Assembly (NCBI GenBank): GCA_018882625.1
Contig: VERO01000029.1
Location: 1 to 14,523, forward strand
DNA length: 14,523 nucleotides
Direction: 5' to 3'
Source: Phycisphaerales bacterium
GTDB taxonomy: Bacteria; Planctomycetota; Phycisphaerae; Phycisphaerales; SM1A02
Every line of letters begins with the position of its first letter. The stretch's first letter is position 1. This document shows, piece after piece, positions 6,167-14,523 of the stretch. The notes beneath the pieces were generated by a model. That model saw only the letters and a list, made by a program, of their open reading frames with translations. It was not told the origin of the DNA and searched no databases. A program made the position numbers and the translations under genes.

Positions 6167-7672
6167 CTAGGCAGGTCGAGGTGGGCCCGCACGGCCCGTA
6201 GCTCGCACGAGCGCGCCCAGCTCAGGGCTCGCCCTGCTCGCCCGCGCGCGCCAGTCGCGGCCAAGGCGCCAGCGCCAGTTGCCCTTCGGCGATCCCGGCA
6301 AGTTCATGCGCGCACGACCGTCGAGGCCAAGCACATCCTGCATGGGCAGGATCGCGAGTGCGGCGGGCGACTCCATCAGCGTGCGTGAAAGGGCCTGGTG
6401 CGGAGCACGCGCCACATCGGGACCGCACACCGTGCGGCAGCGGCGCTTGGCCTTCGGATCCAGCGTGCGCCACCAGCCGACGGTCGTGTCGTTGTCGTGC
6501 GTGCCCGTGTAGGCCACGCAGTTGCGGGGATGCTGGTGCGGAAGGTCACCTGAGCCATCGTGTCCGAATGCGTGGTGCAGCAGCTTCATGCCGGGGAGCC
6601 CGAAATCCTCGCGCAGCGCGATGACGCTGGGAGTCACCGCACCGAGGTCCTCCGCGACGAGCGGCACGGCACCCAGAGCACGACGCACAGCCTGCAGCAC
6701 GTCACGCCCCGCCTGCGGCGTCCACTCGCCCTTGCGCGCGGTCAGCGCCCGTGCAGGGATCTCGTAGGCGTGATGGAATCCGATGAAGTGGTCGATGCGC
6801 GCCGCGTCGAACCGCCGCATCGTGGCGGACACGCGCTCGACCCACCAGCGGAACCGCTGCGCGCGGTGCGCACTCCAGCGGTAGTGGGGATGCCCCCAGA
6901 GCTGCCCGTCCGCGCTGAAGCAGTCGGGTGGGCATCCGGTGACCACCTCGGGGCGCCCGCGGCCGTTGAGGCGGAAGAGGTCCGGCGATGCGCTCACGTC
7001 AGCGGAATCCAGCGTGACGAAGATGGGGATGTCGCCCAGGAGCGACACGCCGATCGCCGCGCACCGCGCGCGCAGCGCCCGCCACTGCGCATCGAACGCC
7101 CACTGCATGAATCGGTGGCGGGCACCGTCATCGCTGCGGCCTGACGCGAAGCGCACCCAGTCCTCAAGCCAGGCACGCTCGCGGCGGGCGAAGTCGCGGT
7201 AGTCGCGCGAGCTGAATCCGCCGGCGGTCTCGAAGGCGCGCGCCGCCTCCGCAAGCAGCGGCATCTTGACGGCTCGCGCCATGCGCCAGTCGGTGCGCGC
7301 CAGAGGGCCTCGCGCCGCCAGCGCCTTCGCGGTCTTCGCGCACCGCGCCGCGGCTGCGCGCACCGCACGCGCCGGCAGAAGCCCCTCGTCCGCAAGCAAC
7401 TCGAGCGAGATCAGCAGCGGCTCGCCCGCAAAGCTCGACGTGCTCGAGTATGGCGAGTCACCCGGGCCGACCGGCCCGATCGGGAGCATCTGCCACCATC
7501 CGAATCCTGTCGATGCGCACCACTGCGCGAAGGCATGCGCCGAAGGCCCGAGATCCCCCACCGCATGCGGCGCATCGAGGCTGCTCAGGTGCAGGAGCAC
7601 GCCTGCGCTCCGGCGCGACGTGACCGGGCTCGCTGGAGGTTCGGCAACCTTCGGTCTGCGGCGAGATGCCAT
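6167..7672 (-). CDS. malQ: 4-alpha-glucanotransferase (amylomaltase), GH77
   Basis: This cytoplasmic enzyme transfers alpha-1,4-glucan segments between maltodextrins, releasing glucose and making longer chains for the phosphorylase. The 501-residue form is the compact bacterial type (Thermus amylomaltase size), without the N-terminal extension of enteric MalQ. Motifs are GVLLHLSSL at 24-32, GDSPYSSTSSFAG at 71-83, ARIDHFIGF at 291-299 with nucleophile D294, VAEDLG at 339-344 with acid/base E341, and THDNDT at 391-396 with D393. The spacing agrees with Thermus amylomaltase (D293, E340, D395) to within two residues. I chose ATG 7672: CAGGAG lies 9 nt upstream (7687-7682) and the family start follows. 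The frame stays open to 7813, but that extension is Ala/Pro/Arg-rich and overlaps the amylase gene. It lies 47 nt downstream of the amylase gene on the same strand, so the two probably form an operon. Confidence 0.94.
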   Translation of the reverse strand: MASRRRPKVAEPPASPVTSRRSAGVLLHLSSLDAPHAVGDLGPSAHAFAQWCASTGFGWWQMLPIGPVGPGDSPYSSTSSFAGEPLLISLELLADEGLLPARAVRAAAARCAKTAKALAARGPLARTDWRMARAVKMPLLAEAARAFETAGGFSSRDYRDFARRERAWLEDWVRFASGRSDDGARHRFMQWAFDAQWRALRARCAAIGVSLLGDIPIFVTLDSADVSASPDLFRLNGRGRPEVVTGCPPDCFSADGQLWGHPHYRWSAHRAQRFRWWVERVSATMRRFDAARIDHFIGFHHAYEIPARALTARKGEWTPQAGRDVLQAVRRALGAVPLVAEDLGAVTPSVIALREDFGLPGMKLLHHAFGHDGSGDLPHQHPRNCVAYTGTHDNDTTVGWWRTLDPKAKRRCRTVCGPDVARAPHQALSRTLMESPAALAILPMQDVLGLDGRARMNLPGSPKGNWRWRLGRDWRARASRASPELGALVRATGRAGPPRPA

Positions 7673-7719
7673 CGTGAACTGCTCCTGGCGCGGGCTGGCT
7701 GGCGCGGGTGGCGGCGCGA

Positions 7720-10170
7720 CTACCGCTCCTGCACCCACACCCGGCCGTTGCGTGCCGGCACGCTGATGCGCGGGAACTCGGCGTCGCCCAGGCTCGCGCC
7801 CTCCGCGCCCCATACGCTGCGCCAGCGGCCGCCGAGGCGGCTCTCAGGGGCCGCCGTGAGGTCGATGCGGGCCTCGTTGCCCGAGGCGTTCAGCGCCACA
7901 AGCACCCGCTCGTCAGGCGTCTCGCGCAGGAAGATCCACACGTCCTGCGCATCGTCGCAGAGCACCGTCTCGAATGACCCCGTGCGCAGCGCCGGATGGG
8001 CACGCCGCAGCGCAATCACGCGCCGGTAATGATCGTGCTGCTCCGGCATGAAGCGGTTGTCGTCGGGCTTCTCGTAGGGCTCGAGGTCAGGCCAGAGCAT
8101 GGGCTTGCGGTTGGTGGGATCGTCAGAGCCCCACATGCCCGCCTCGTCGCCGTAGTAGATCATCGGCGCTCCGACGTAGGTCATCTGCGCGAGCGCGATG
8201 AGGCGCGCCTTGCGGTACTCCTCGGGTCCGGGCTTCGAGGCGTCGTACACGACGCCGTCCTCCTGCTCGCGGTTGCCGCGGTCGTACTCGCGGTCGGGAT
8301 TCTTGAGCTTGGACACCAGGCGGTCCGTGTCGTGGCTGTCGACGAGGTTCTGCAGGACGTACGTCGCTTCCGACGGATACGCGCGCCGCAGCTCGGCGAG
8401 GCGCCGGTCCAGCTCGCTCGCGGTGATCTTGCGCTCGCGGTCGCCGACCCACCGGATCATGCCCTCCGCGAAGGGGTAGTTCATGACGGCATCGAAGGTG
8501 CGGCCATCGAGCCAGTCGTCCGCGCGCCGCCAGATCTCCCCCACGATGTAGGCGTCGGGATTGATCGACTTCACGAGCGCACGCCACTCCTCCCAGAACG
8601 GCATCGGAACCTCGTTGGGCACGTCGAGACGCCACCCGTCGATGCCATCCGACGGGTCGCCGTCGCCGTTGGGATCCATCCAGCGGCGCGTCACGTCGAA
8701 GATGTGCTTCTTGACGGCCTCGCTCGCGAAGCCTCGGTCGGTCTTGCGGAAGACAGGCAGCTCGCCGAAGCCTGCCCACCCGTCGTACTCGAAGGGCTCC
8801 CACGAGCGCACGCTGAACCAGTCTGCGTAGGGGCTCGCCTGACCGCGCTCCTTGACGTCACGGAACGCCGGATGCGTGGTGCCGACATGGTTGAAGACCC
8901 CATCCACGATGACACGGATTCCAGCGGCCTTGCACTCCTTGAGGAACTGCAGGAACAGCTGGTCGGTGGGAGTCCATGTCCACGTCTTCGGGTCGCGCAG
9001 GTCCTCGACTGCCTCGGCCTTCGCGTAGTCGCCGCGCGTGCCCAGGTGCTCGTCAATGTGCAGGAAGTTCGTGGCGTTGTACTTGTGGTGGCTCGGCGCC
9101 TGGAACACAGGGTTGAAGTAGATCGCGTTGATGCCGAGGTCCTTCAGGTAGCCGAGCTTCTCGCGGAGGCCCTGAAGGTCGCCGCCGTAGAGGCGCGAGA
9201 AGACAAACCACTTGTAGAAGGACTGGCCGTCGGCGCCCTCCCACGGGCTTGGCGTGTACCACTCGCTGGTCCACGGCCTCACGGGGTCGGGGTCGTTCTC
9301 GCGCGAACCGCTGCGGAAGCGGTCGGGCATGATCTGGTACCAGATCGCGTCCTTGGCCCAGTCGGGCGTCCTGAATGTCGGCCGCTCCTTGGGATCCAGT
9401 GAGTACACACGGGGGTCACGCACGCTGTTGGCTCCGTCGCTGAAGATGAAGGTGTACTCGGTGGCCTTGGGCGGCATCGCCACAGGCACCTCCCACCATG
9501 AGAATCCGTCCTCGTCGCCGATGGGGCGCATCCCGAGCGCCGGCATGCCGCGCATCACAAGCTGCACACGCTCGACATCGCCTGCAAGCGTGCGCACGCG
9601 CACGAGCAGCCGCCCGTCCGGCAGCCACTGCACGCTCTGCGCGCGTTGGGGCGCATGGCCGATGCCGGCGCCCTCGACGGCGCCGTCACCGCGCTTGGCC
9701 GTCGCGCCCCGTAAGTTCGCCTCTGGCCCGAGGCGGAGCACGCTGTTGGAGCCGCCGTGCCCGTCGGGCTCGCGCTCCGGATTGCGGGGATCGGGCGTCC
9801 AGCGGTCGCCCTCGACGACGAACTTGTAGAGGCGCACCCCTGGCTGCAGCGTCGCGGAGGCGCGCCACACGCCATCGTCGCCGCGCGACATGGGCGTCGC
9901 TGTCGAGTTCCAGCCGTTGAAGTCTCCCGCAAGGTTGACGCGCCCGACTGGAGACGCCGGCTGGTACGCGAAGGTGCAGTCGAATGAACCGTCCGGCCCG
10001 GCACGGACCTCGACGCTCGGGGGACGCGATACGGCATCAATCGCGATGGTGCTCTTCGCGGCGGGGACGCGCGGAGGCCACGGAAGCGCTGGAGCCTTCG
10101 CGGATTGCGCGCCAAGCGGCACCAGCGCGCAGAGCGCAGCGGCACAGGTGATGCGCAGGAGCGGCCGCAT
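7720..10170 (-). CDS. Exported GH13 alpha-amylase / neopullulanase-type glycosidase
   Basis: This predicted exported enzyme of 816 residues hydrolyses alpha-glucans such as starch, glycogen, pullulan or cyclodextrins. Residues 1-25 form a signal peptide (RITCAAALCALVPLG core, AKA|P). A glycogen-binding CBM48-like domain spans about 62-148 (VNLAGDFNGWN at 78-88, LYKFVVEGDRW at 114-124). A second beta-sandwich follows (about 178-260), then the TIM barrel: AIWYQIMPDRF at 275-285, DGVFNHVG at 423-430, DGWRLDVPNE at 511-520 with nucleophile D516, IVGEIW at 542-547 with acid/base E545, and DSHDTDR at 611-617 with H613 and D614. The C-terminal beta domain carries LVALNASG. The subfamily looks like GH13_20 (cyclomaltodextrinase/neopullulanase), although many members of that group are cytoplasmic; the exact product range cannot be read from sequence. 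The gene is divergent from the importer, 22 bp away. An AGGAG (10179-10175) precedes the ATG by 4 nt. Confidence 0.93.
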   Translation of the reverse strand: MRPLLRITCAAALCALVPLGAQSAKAPALPWPPRVPAAKSTIAIDAVSRPPSVEVRAGPDGSFDCTFAYQPASPVGRVNLAGDFNGWNSTATPMSRGDDGVWRASATLQPGVRLYKFVVEGDRWTPDPRNPEREPDGHGGSNSVLRLGPEANLRGATAKRGDGAVEGAGIGHAPQRAQSVQWLPDGRLLVRVRTLAGDVERVQLVMRGMPALGMRPIGDEDGFSWWEVPVAMPPKATEYTFIFSDGANSVRDPRVYSLDPKERPTFRTPDWAKDAIWYQIMPDRFRSGSRENDPDPVRPWTSEWYTPSPWEGADGQSFYKWFVFSRLYGGDLQGLREKLGYLKDLGINAIYFNPVFQAPSHHKYNATNFLHIDEHLGTRGDYAKAEAVEDLRDPKTWTWTPTDQLFLQFLKECKAAGIRVIVDGVFNHVGTTHPAFRDVKERGQASPYADWFSVRSWEPFEYDGWAGFGELPVFRKTDRGFASEAVKKHIFDVTRRWMDPNGDGDPSDGIDGWRLDVPNEVPMPFWEEWRALVKSINPDAYIVGEIWRRADDWLDGRTFDAVMNYPFAEGMIRWVGDRERKITASELDRRLAELRRAYPSEATYVLQNLVDSHDTDRLVSKLKNPDREYDRGNREQEDGVVYDASKPGPEEYRKARLIALAQMTYVGAPMIYYGDEAGMWGSDDPTNRKPMLWPDLEPYEKPDDNRFMPEQHDHYRRVIALRRAHPALRTGSFETVLCDDAQDVWIFLRETPDERVLVALNASGNEARIDLTAAPESRLGGRWRSVWGAEGASLGDAEFPRISVPARNGRVWVQER

Positions 10171-10192
10171 GGGGCTCCTATACTAGAGCGCG
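10171..10192. promoter_or_regulatory. 22-bp divergent promoter between amylase and importer
   Basis: The entire spacer is 22 bp. The plus strand has TATACT at 10179-10184, 8 nt before ATG 10193 with no Shine-Dalgarno, which fits a leaderless mRNA. The minus strand has TAGTAT at 10185-10180, 9 nt before ATG 10170, and an AGGAG that could instead act as a Shine-Dalgarno if transcription starts further upstream. Inverted arms GCTC (10174-10177) and GAGC (10186-10189) surround the core. With so little room, any regulator must bind over the core or inside the coding sequences. Confidence 0.55.
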
Positions 10193-12613
10193 ATGCGCGC
10201 GGCGATCGGCTGGACCATCCGCTACGCACTGATCGCCGCCGTCGCTGCCATCGTCCTGTGGTCCTTTGCGCATGTGGGGCTCCGGGAGGCCTCCCGGATC
10301 TGGCAGGACGACGGCCGCATCGAGCTGACGGTGATGCACTGGTCCGGCGAGGGCGGTCCTGAGGAGGACGCCATCGTGGTCGATGCGCTTAAGCGCTTCG
10401 AGGCCAGCAACCCCAGCATCCGCGTGCGGCGCATCAACCCAGGCGATGCCGGAAGCTTCTACACCAAGCTCCAGACGATGCAGGCATCGGGCGAGCCGCC
10501 CGACGTCTTCTACGTCGGCAACGAGCGCGTGCCGTCCTTCGTCGAGCTTGGGCTGCTGCGTCCGCTCGACGACTTGCTTGCGGCGGACACTGCTGGTCGG
10601 GTCGAGGGTCGCCTCGACCTTGATGCGTTCTTTCCCGCCACGGTGGATGCGTTCCGCTACGACGGGCAGCGCATCGGCACGGGTCCCCTGTACGGGATCC
10701 CCAAGGACTTCACTACCGTCGGCTTCTACGTGAACCTCGACCTCTTCCGCAGGGCCGGCCTCGAGCCGCCGCGGGAAGGCTGGACATGGGACGAGTACAT
10801 CGCGGCGGCGCGTGCGCTCGGTGCGCTTGAGGGCGTCACGGGCAGCGAGTTCGTGACGTGGCCTGCGATGGTGCGTGCCTACCTGATGAGCGAGGGGCTG
10901 GACGTGAAGGGTGCCACCTTCGACGAGGTGCGCACGTCAGAACCGGAGGTGGTCGCCGCGCTCGACCGGCTGCGCGCATGGCGCCACGACGAGAGTGGCA
11001 CGCTCACGAGCGGCAAGAGCAAGATCGCCACGGGTGCCAGCGTGTTCCTCGCGGGCAACGTCGGGATGGCCGGCCCCTTCGGCCGCTGGGTTGTGCCCAG
11101 CTACCGCAAGATTCCCCCTCCCGGCGAGCCAGGGGGCTTCGACTGGGACTTCGTGTCGCTGCCGCGCGGGAAGGCCGATACGAACATCGTGCTGACGGTG
11201 TCATGGAGCGTCTCGGCGCAGTCGAAGCACCCGGAGGCCGCGTGGGCGCTCGTGCGCGCGCTGTCGGGCGAGGACGCCCAGCGCAGGCTCGCCTCGCTTG
11301 GGCTTGCCATCCCCACGATCCGCGCAGCCGCGCAGAGCGCGTCATTCAACGACCCCACGCAGGAGCCGGACAACGATGCGGGGTATCTCGCGGCCGCAGA
11401 TCGCGCACAGGTCATGGACTGGCCGGCAGACCCGATGTTCGAGGCGCTGCTGGGGTCGCGTCTTGACCAGGGCCTCAAGACAGCCGACCTCCCGCTGGCG
11501 CAGGCGATCGCGAACTTCGAGGGAGACTGGCGTGCGCATCGTGCCGGCCCGCTTGCCAATGATGCGATGCCGAAGATGCCTTGGGCTGCGCTCTCGTGGG
11601 TTGGGACAGCATGCGCAGCCGCCGCGCTCGTGGCCTGGTGGCTGTGGCTCCGCGGCGGCACGCTCTCAGCGCGCGAACGGGGCGAGGAGCGCGCGGGCTA
11701 CGCGCTCGTGTCACCGTGGATCATTGGCTTCCTGATCTTCATGGCCTTCCCCGTCGCACTGAGCCTGGCGCTCTCGTTGGCGCGCTGGAAGGGCGTATCG
11801 CCGCTGTCACAGGCGGAGTGGGCCGGGCTTGCCAACTACGAGCAGCTGCTCGCGAGCGACCGTCGCATGCGCACAAGCCTGCATGTCACGGTGCTCTACG
11901 CGCTCATTGCGGTGCCGGCGGGCCAGGCGATGGCGCTCGCGGCCGCGCTGCTCATGAACATGCGCGTGCGCGGCATCGCGCTCTTCCGAGCCGCGTGGTA
12001 CCTGCCGAGCGTGCTCGCGGGCGTTGGCGTGGCGGTGCTCTGGAGATGGGTCTTCGATGCCGATGGCGGGCTCGCGAACTCGATCCTGGCGCCTGCATGC
12101 AGCGTGATCAATGGGGCGGCGGGACTGTTCGGCGCGGCGCCCGGACTCGCGCCTCCGGAATGGTTCGGCGCGGACGCAGCCCGCTGGGGCGTGCCCGCGT
12201 TCGCGATCATGAGCCTGTGGTTCGTGGGCGGGTCGATGATGACCTACCTCGCGGGACTCCAGCAGGTGCCCGCAGACCTGCAGGAGGCCGCCGCGATCGA
12301 CGGCGCAGGCGCGTGGCGCCGCTTCCGCAGCGTCACGCTGCCGATGCTGTCCCCTGTCATCCTCTTCAACCTCGTGATGGCGGTGATCTCGAGCTTCCAG
12401 GTCTTCACGCAGGCGTTCATCATGACCGGTGGAGAGCCTGGCGACCTCACCCGCTTCTACGTGCTCTACCTCTACAACCAGGGATTCGAGTTCTACGAGA
12501 TGGGATACGCCAGCGCGATGGCGTGGATCCTGCTGGCGGTGGTCCTCGCGCTGACGGCGCTCATCATGCGCACGAGCTCGCGCTGGGTGCACTACGAGGG
12601 CATGCGCACATGA
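10193..12613 (+). CDS. ABC sugar importer: solute-binding protein fused to permease (MalE-MalF type)
   Basis: One 806-residue polypeptide combines two subunits that are usually separate. Residues 11-28 are a membrane segment. Residues about 42-450 form a family 1 solute-binding protein: IELTVMHWSGEGG at 43-55, FEASNPSIRVRRIN at 69-82, GEPPDVFYVGN at 100-110, then GPLYGIPKDFTTVGFYVNLD at 164-183. A second membrane segment (465-486) leads into a MalF/UgpA-type permease (about 500-800), starting AGYALVSPWIIGFLIFMAFP and holding the EAA loop EAAAIDGAGAWRRF at 698-711, which docks the ATPase. The topology is consistent: N-terminus inside, binding domain outside, return helix, then a six-helix permease. 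Maltodextrin as substrate is inferred from the amylase, malQ and glgP genes around it; CUT1 family members also carry other oligosaccharides. The stop overlaps the next gene as ATGA. Confidence 0.92.
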   Translation: MRAAIGWTIRYALIAAVAAIVLWSFAHVGLREASRIWQDDGRIELTVMHWSGEGGPEEDAIVVDALKRFEASNPSIRVRRINPGDAGSFYTKLQTMQASGEPPDVFYVGNERVPSFVELGLLRPLDDLLAADTAGRVEGRLDLDAFFPATVDAFRYDGQRIGTGPLYGIPKDFTTVGFYVNLDLFRRAGLEPPREGWTWDEYIAAARALGALEGVTGSEFVTWPAMVRAYLMSEGLDVKGATFDEVRTSEPEVVAALDRLRAWRHDESGTLTSGKSKIATGASVFLAGNVGMAGPFGRWVVPSYRKIPPPGEPGGFDWDFVSLPRGKADTNIVLTVSWSVSAQSKHPEAAWALVRALSGEDAQRRLASLGLAIPTIRAAAQSASFNDPTQEPDNDAGYLAAADRAQVMDWPADPMFEALLGSRLDQGLKTADLPLAQAIANFEGDWRAHRAGPLANDAMPKMPWAALSWVGTACAAAALVAWWLWLRGGTLSARERGEERAGYALVSPWIIGFLIFMAFPVALSLALSLARWKGVSPLSQAEWAGLANYEQLLASDRRMRTSLHVTVLYALIAVPAGQAMALAAALLMNMRVRGIALFRAAWYLPSVLAGVGVAVLWRWVFDADGGLANSILAPACSVINGAAGLFGAAPGLAPPEWFGADAARWGVPAFAIMSLWFVGGSMMTYLAGLQQVPADLQEAAAIDGAGAWRRFRSVTLPMLSPVILFNLVMAVISSFQVFTQAFIMTGGEPGDLTRFYVLYLYNQGFEFYEMGYASAMAWILLAVVLALTALIMRTSSRWVHYEGMRT

Positions 12614-13479
12614 GCGGCACGCCACTGTGGCAGCGGGCCATGGCCTGGGGCCTGCTTCTGGCAGGCAGCGTGGCCATGCTGTTCCCGCTGTGGTGGATGG
12701 GCGTCGTGAGCTTGGAGACGCCGCAGCGTGCAGGCGCGGCAATCTCCGGTGGTGGCGCAATCGCGCTGCTGCCGCCGGATCCGCAGTGGTCCAACTACCC
12801 GCAGGCGCTGCGCCGGATGGGCACCGTGGAGTGGCAAGGGTTCATCAACGGGTTCGCCAATTCCGTGGTGGTCACCACGCTGGTCGTCGCCGGCACCGTC
12901 GTCTCGAGCAGCCTGGCGGGCCTCGCCTTCGCGCGCACGCGCTTCCGCGGCAGCCGCATCATGTTCCTGGCGATGCTCGGCACCATGATGCTGCCCGCGC
13001 AGGTCACCATCATCCCGCTCTTCATCCTCTTCAGGGCGCTGGGGTGGATCGACTCGCTGCTGCCGCTGGTGGTGCCGGCATTCTTCGGGAGCGCGTTCTT
13101 CATCTTCATGTACAGGCAGTTCATCTCGCAGATCCCGGAAAGCCTGATCGAGGCCGCGCGTGTGGACGGCCACGGATGGCTGGGCATCTGGTGGGCCATC
13201 ATCCTGCCGATGTGCAGGCCGGTGACGGCGATCTGCGTGGTGTTCACGTTCATCTGGACATGGAATGACTTCATGGGACCGCTCATCTACCTGCACAGCG
13301 ATCCCCAGATGACGCTTCCGGTGGCGCTCAACTCCTTCCGCAACCAGTACGGCGGACTCGAGAACGTTCACCTGCTCATGGCGGCGAGCCTCGTCACCAT
13401 GGTCCCGTGCATCGTGCTGTTCCTATCGGCGCAGCGGTCCTTCATCGAGGGGCTCTCGCGCGGGGCGGTCAAGGGCTGA
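12610..13479 (+). CDS. ABC sugar importer permease, MalG/UgpE type
   Basis: This is the second inner-membrane subunit of the CUT1 importer, 289 residues long. The first helix is at about 10-30 (MAWGLLLAGSVAMLFPLWWM), and more helices lie at about 84-108, 118-140, 150-168, 197-216 and 253-273, giving the expected six. The EAA loop is EAARVDGHGWLGIWWAIILP at 181-200, facing the ATPase. TWNDFMGPLIYL at 217-228 is typical of MalG-type subunits. The start overlaps the fused binding protein/permease stop (ATGA), with GAGGG 9 nt upstream (12596-12600), so translation is probably coupled. The same frame is open back to 11581, but that stretch is antisense-like shadow inside the previous gene. The sugar is inferred from context. 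Confidence 0.93.
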   Translation: MSGTPLWQRAMAWGLLLAGSVAMLFPLWWMGVVSLETPQRAGAAISGGGAIALLPPDPQWSNYPQALRRMGTVEWQGFINGFANSVVVTTLVVAGTVVSSSLAGLAFARTRFRGSRIMFLAMLGTMMLPAQVTIIPLFILFRALGWIDSLLPLVVPAFFGSAFFIFMYRQFISQIPESLIEAARVDGHGWLGIWWAIILPMCRPVTAICVVFTFIWTWNDFMGPLIYLHSDPQMTLPVALNSFRNQYGGLENVHLLMAASLVTMVPCIVLFLSAQRSFIEGLSRGAVKG

Positions 13480-13489
13480 TGCGCGCTTC

Positions 13490-13495
13490 TACACT
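13490..13495 (+). promoter_or_regulatory. Candidate -10 element (TACACT) for a leaderless ATPase mRNA
   Basis: TACACT, preceded by C, ends 8 nt before ATG 13504 in a 24-bp gap. No Shine-Dalgarno is visible in the CCCAACCC spacer. The arrangement copies the one at ATG 10193 (TATACT, 8 nt). It suggests that the ATPase has its own transcript besides read-through from the permease genes. Confidence 0.5.
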
Positions 13496-13503
13496 CCCAA
13501 CCC

Positions 13504-14523
<1,020 letters not shown>

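Noticed and set aside
6120..6167. Repeated GGCGCC hexamers as a mobile-element end
   Set aside because: There are only three short GC palindromes, no transposase and no target-site duplication; a weak terminator is the simpler reading.
7673..7813. N-terminal extension of the 4-alpha-glucanotransferase frame back to 7813
   Set aside because: The added 47 residues are Ala/Pro/Arg-rich, match no GH77 region and overlap the amylase gene by 94 nt. The ATG at 7672 has a CAGGAG site and the compact family length.
7996..9402. Long open frame (468 codons) on the + strand opposite the amylase gene
   Set aside because: It is antisense to a gene with all GH13 catalytic motifs. Its translation is Val/Arg/Leu-rich with no domain, as expected for a GC-rich shadow.
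11581..12609. Open frame before the second permease
   Set aside because: It lies within the fused binding protein/permease gene in another frame and is Arg/Ala-rich. The permease proper begins at the ATGA overlap.
12592..13371. 259-codon minus-strand frame opposite the second permease
   Set aside because: It is His/Arg/Asp-rich low-complexity translation lying opposite a well-conserved permease; a mirror artefact.

Overview
The window is GC-rich, densely coding DNA. It most likely comes from a planctomycete of the Phycisphaerae type. The grounds are a C-terminal dockerin of the planctomycete style (DLDGSGAVDGRDLAALLANWG-like), a PEP-CTERM-like tail (VPAPGALALIG...RSRRR), a DUF1559-style pseudopilin (G|FTIVE start, VDGH near the end) and near-zero intergenic space. 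The taxonomic call is an inference. No rRNA, tRNA, CRISPR array or insertion sequence was seen.

Region 1 (1-2979, + strand) is a cell-surface block of four genes: a His/Cys-rich exported protein, a pseudopilin, a secreted protein ending in a dockerin, and a secreted protein ending in a PEP-CTERM-like anchor. The last two are diverged paralogues. Both carry an HxHxxW/F motif at residue 145/146, a GVY/GIY strand and a matching FW..-x-AE-WV block, but they end in different anchors. The HxH motif recalls the choice-of-anchor M / TIGR03769 and Zur-repressed All3515-type surface proteins, so a role in metal handling is a reasonable but unproven idea.

Region 2 (2983-14523) is an alpha-glucan utilisation island. 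An exported GH13 amylase (10170-7720, -) would cut starch or glycogen outside the cytoplasm. A CUT1 ABC importer would take up the maltodextrins; its binding protein and first permease are fused into one polypeptide (10193-12613), followed by a second permease (12610-13479) and a MalK/UgpC-type ATPase (13504 to the window end, incomplete). In the cytoplasm, 4-alpha-glucanotransferase (7672-6167, -) and alpha-glucan phosphorylase (5106-2983, -) would convert the chains to glucose and glucose-1-phosphate. Between the two cytoplasmic enzymes lies an unrelated-looking membrane protein with a GYF-like domain and a bacterial PH-like domain (5139-6083, +). No transcription factor for the pathway is in the window.

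A recurring start architecture runs through both regions. Three start codons on the + strand have the heptamer CTAnACT 8-10 nt upstream and no convincing Shine-Dalgarno (GTG 21, ATG 10193, ATG 13504). Two divergent gene pairs share very short (22 and 32 bp) spacers centred on a TATAC-like core. Genes inside operons instead have ordinary Shine-Dalgarno sequences. This suggests leaderless or nearly leaderless transcripts for the first genes of transcription units.
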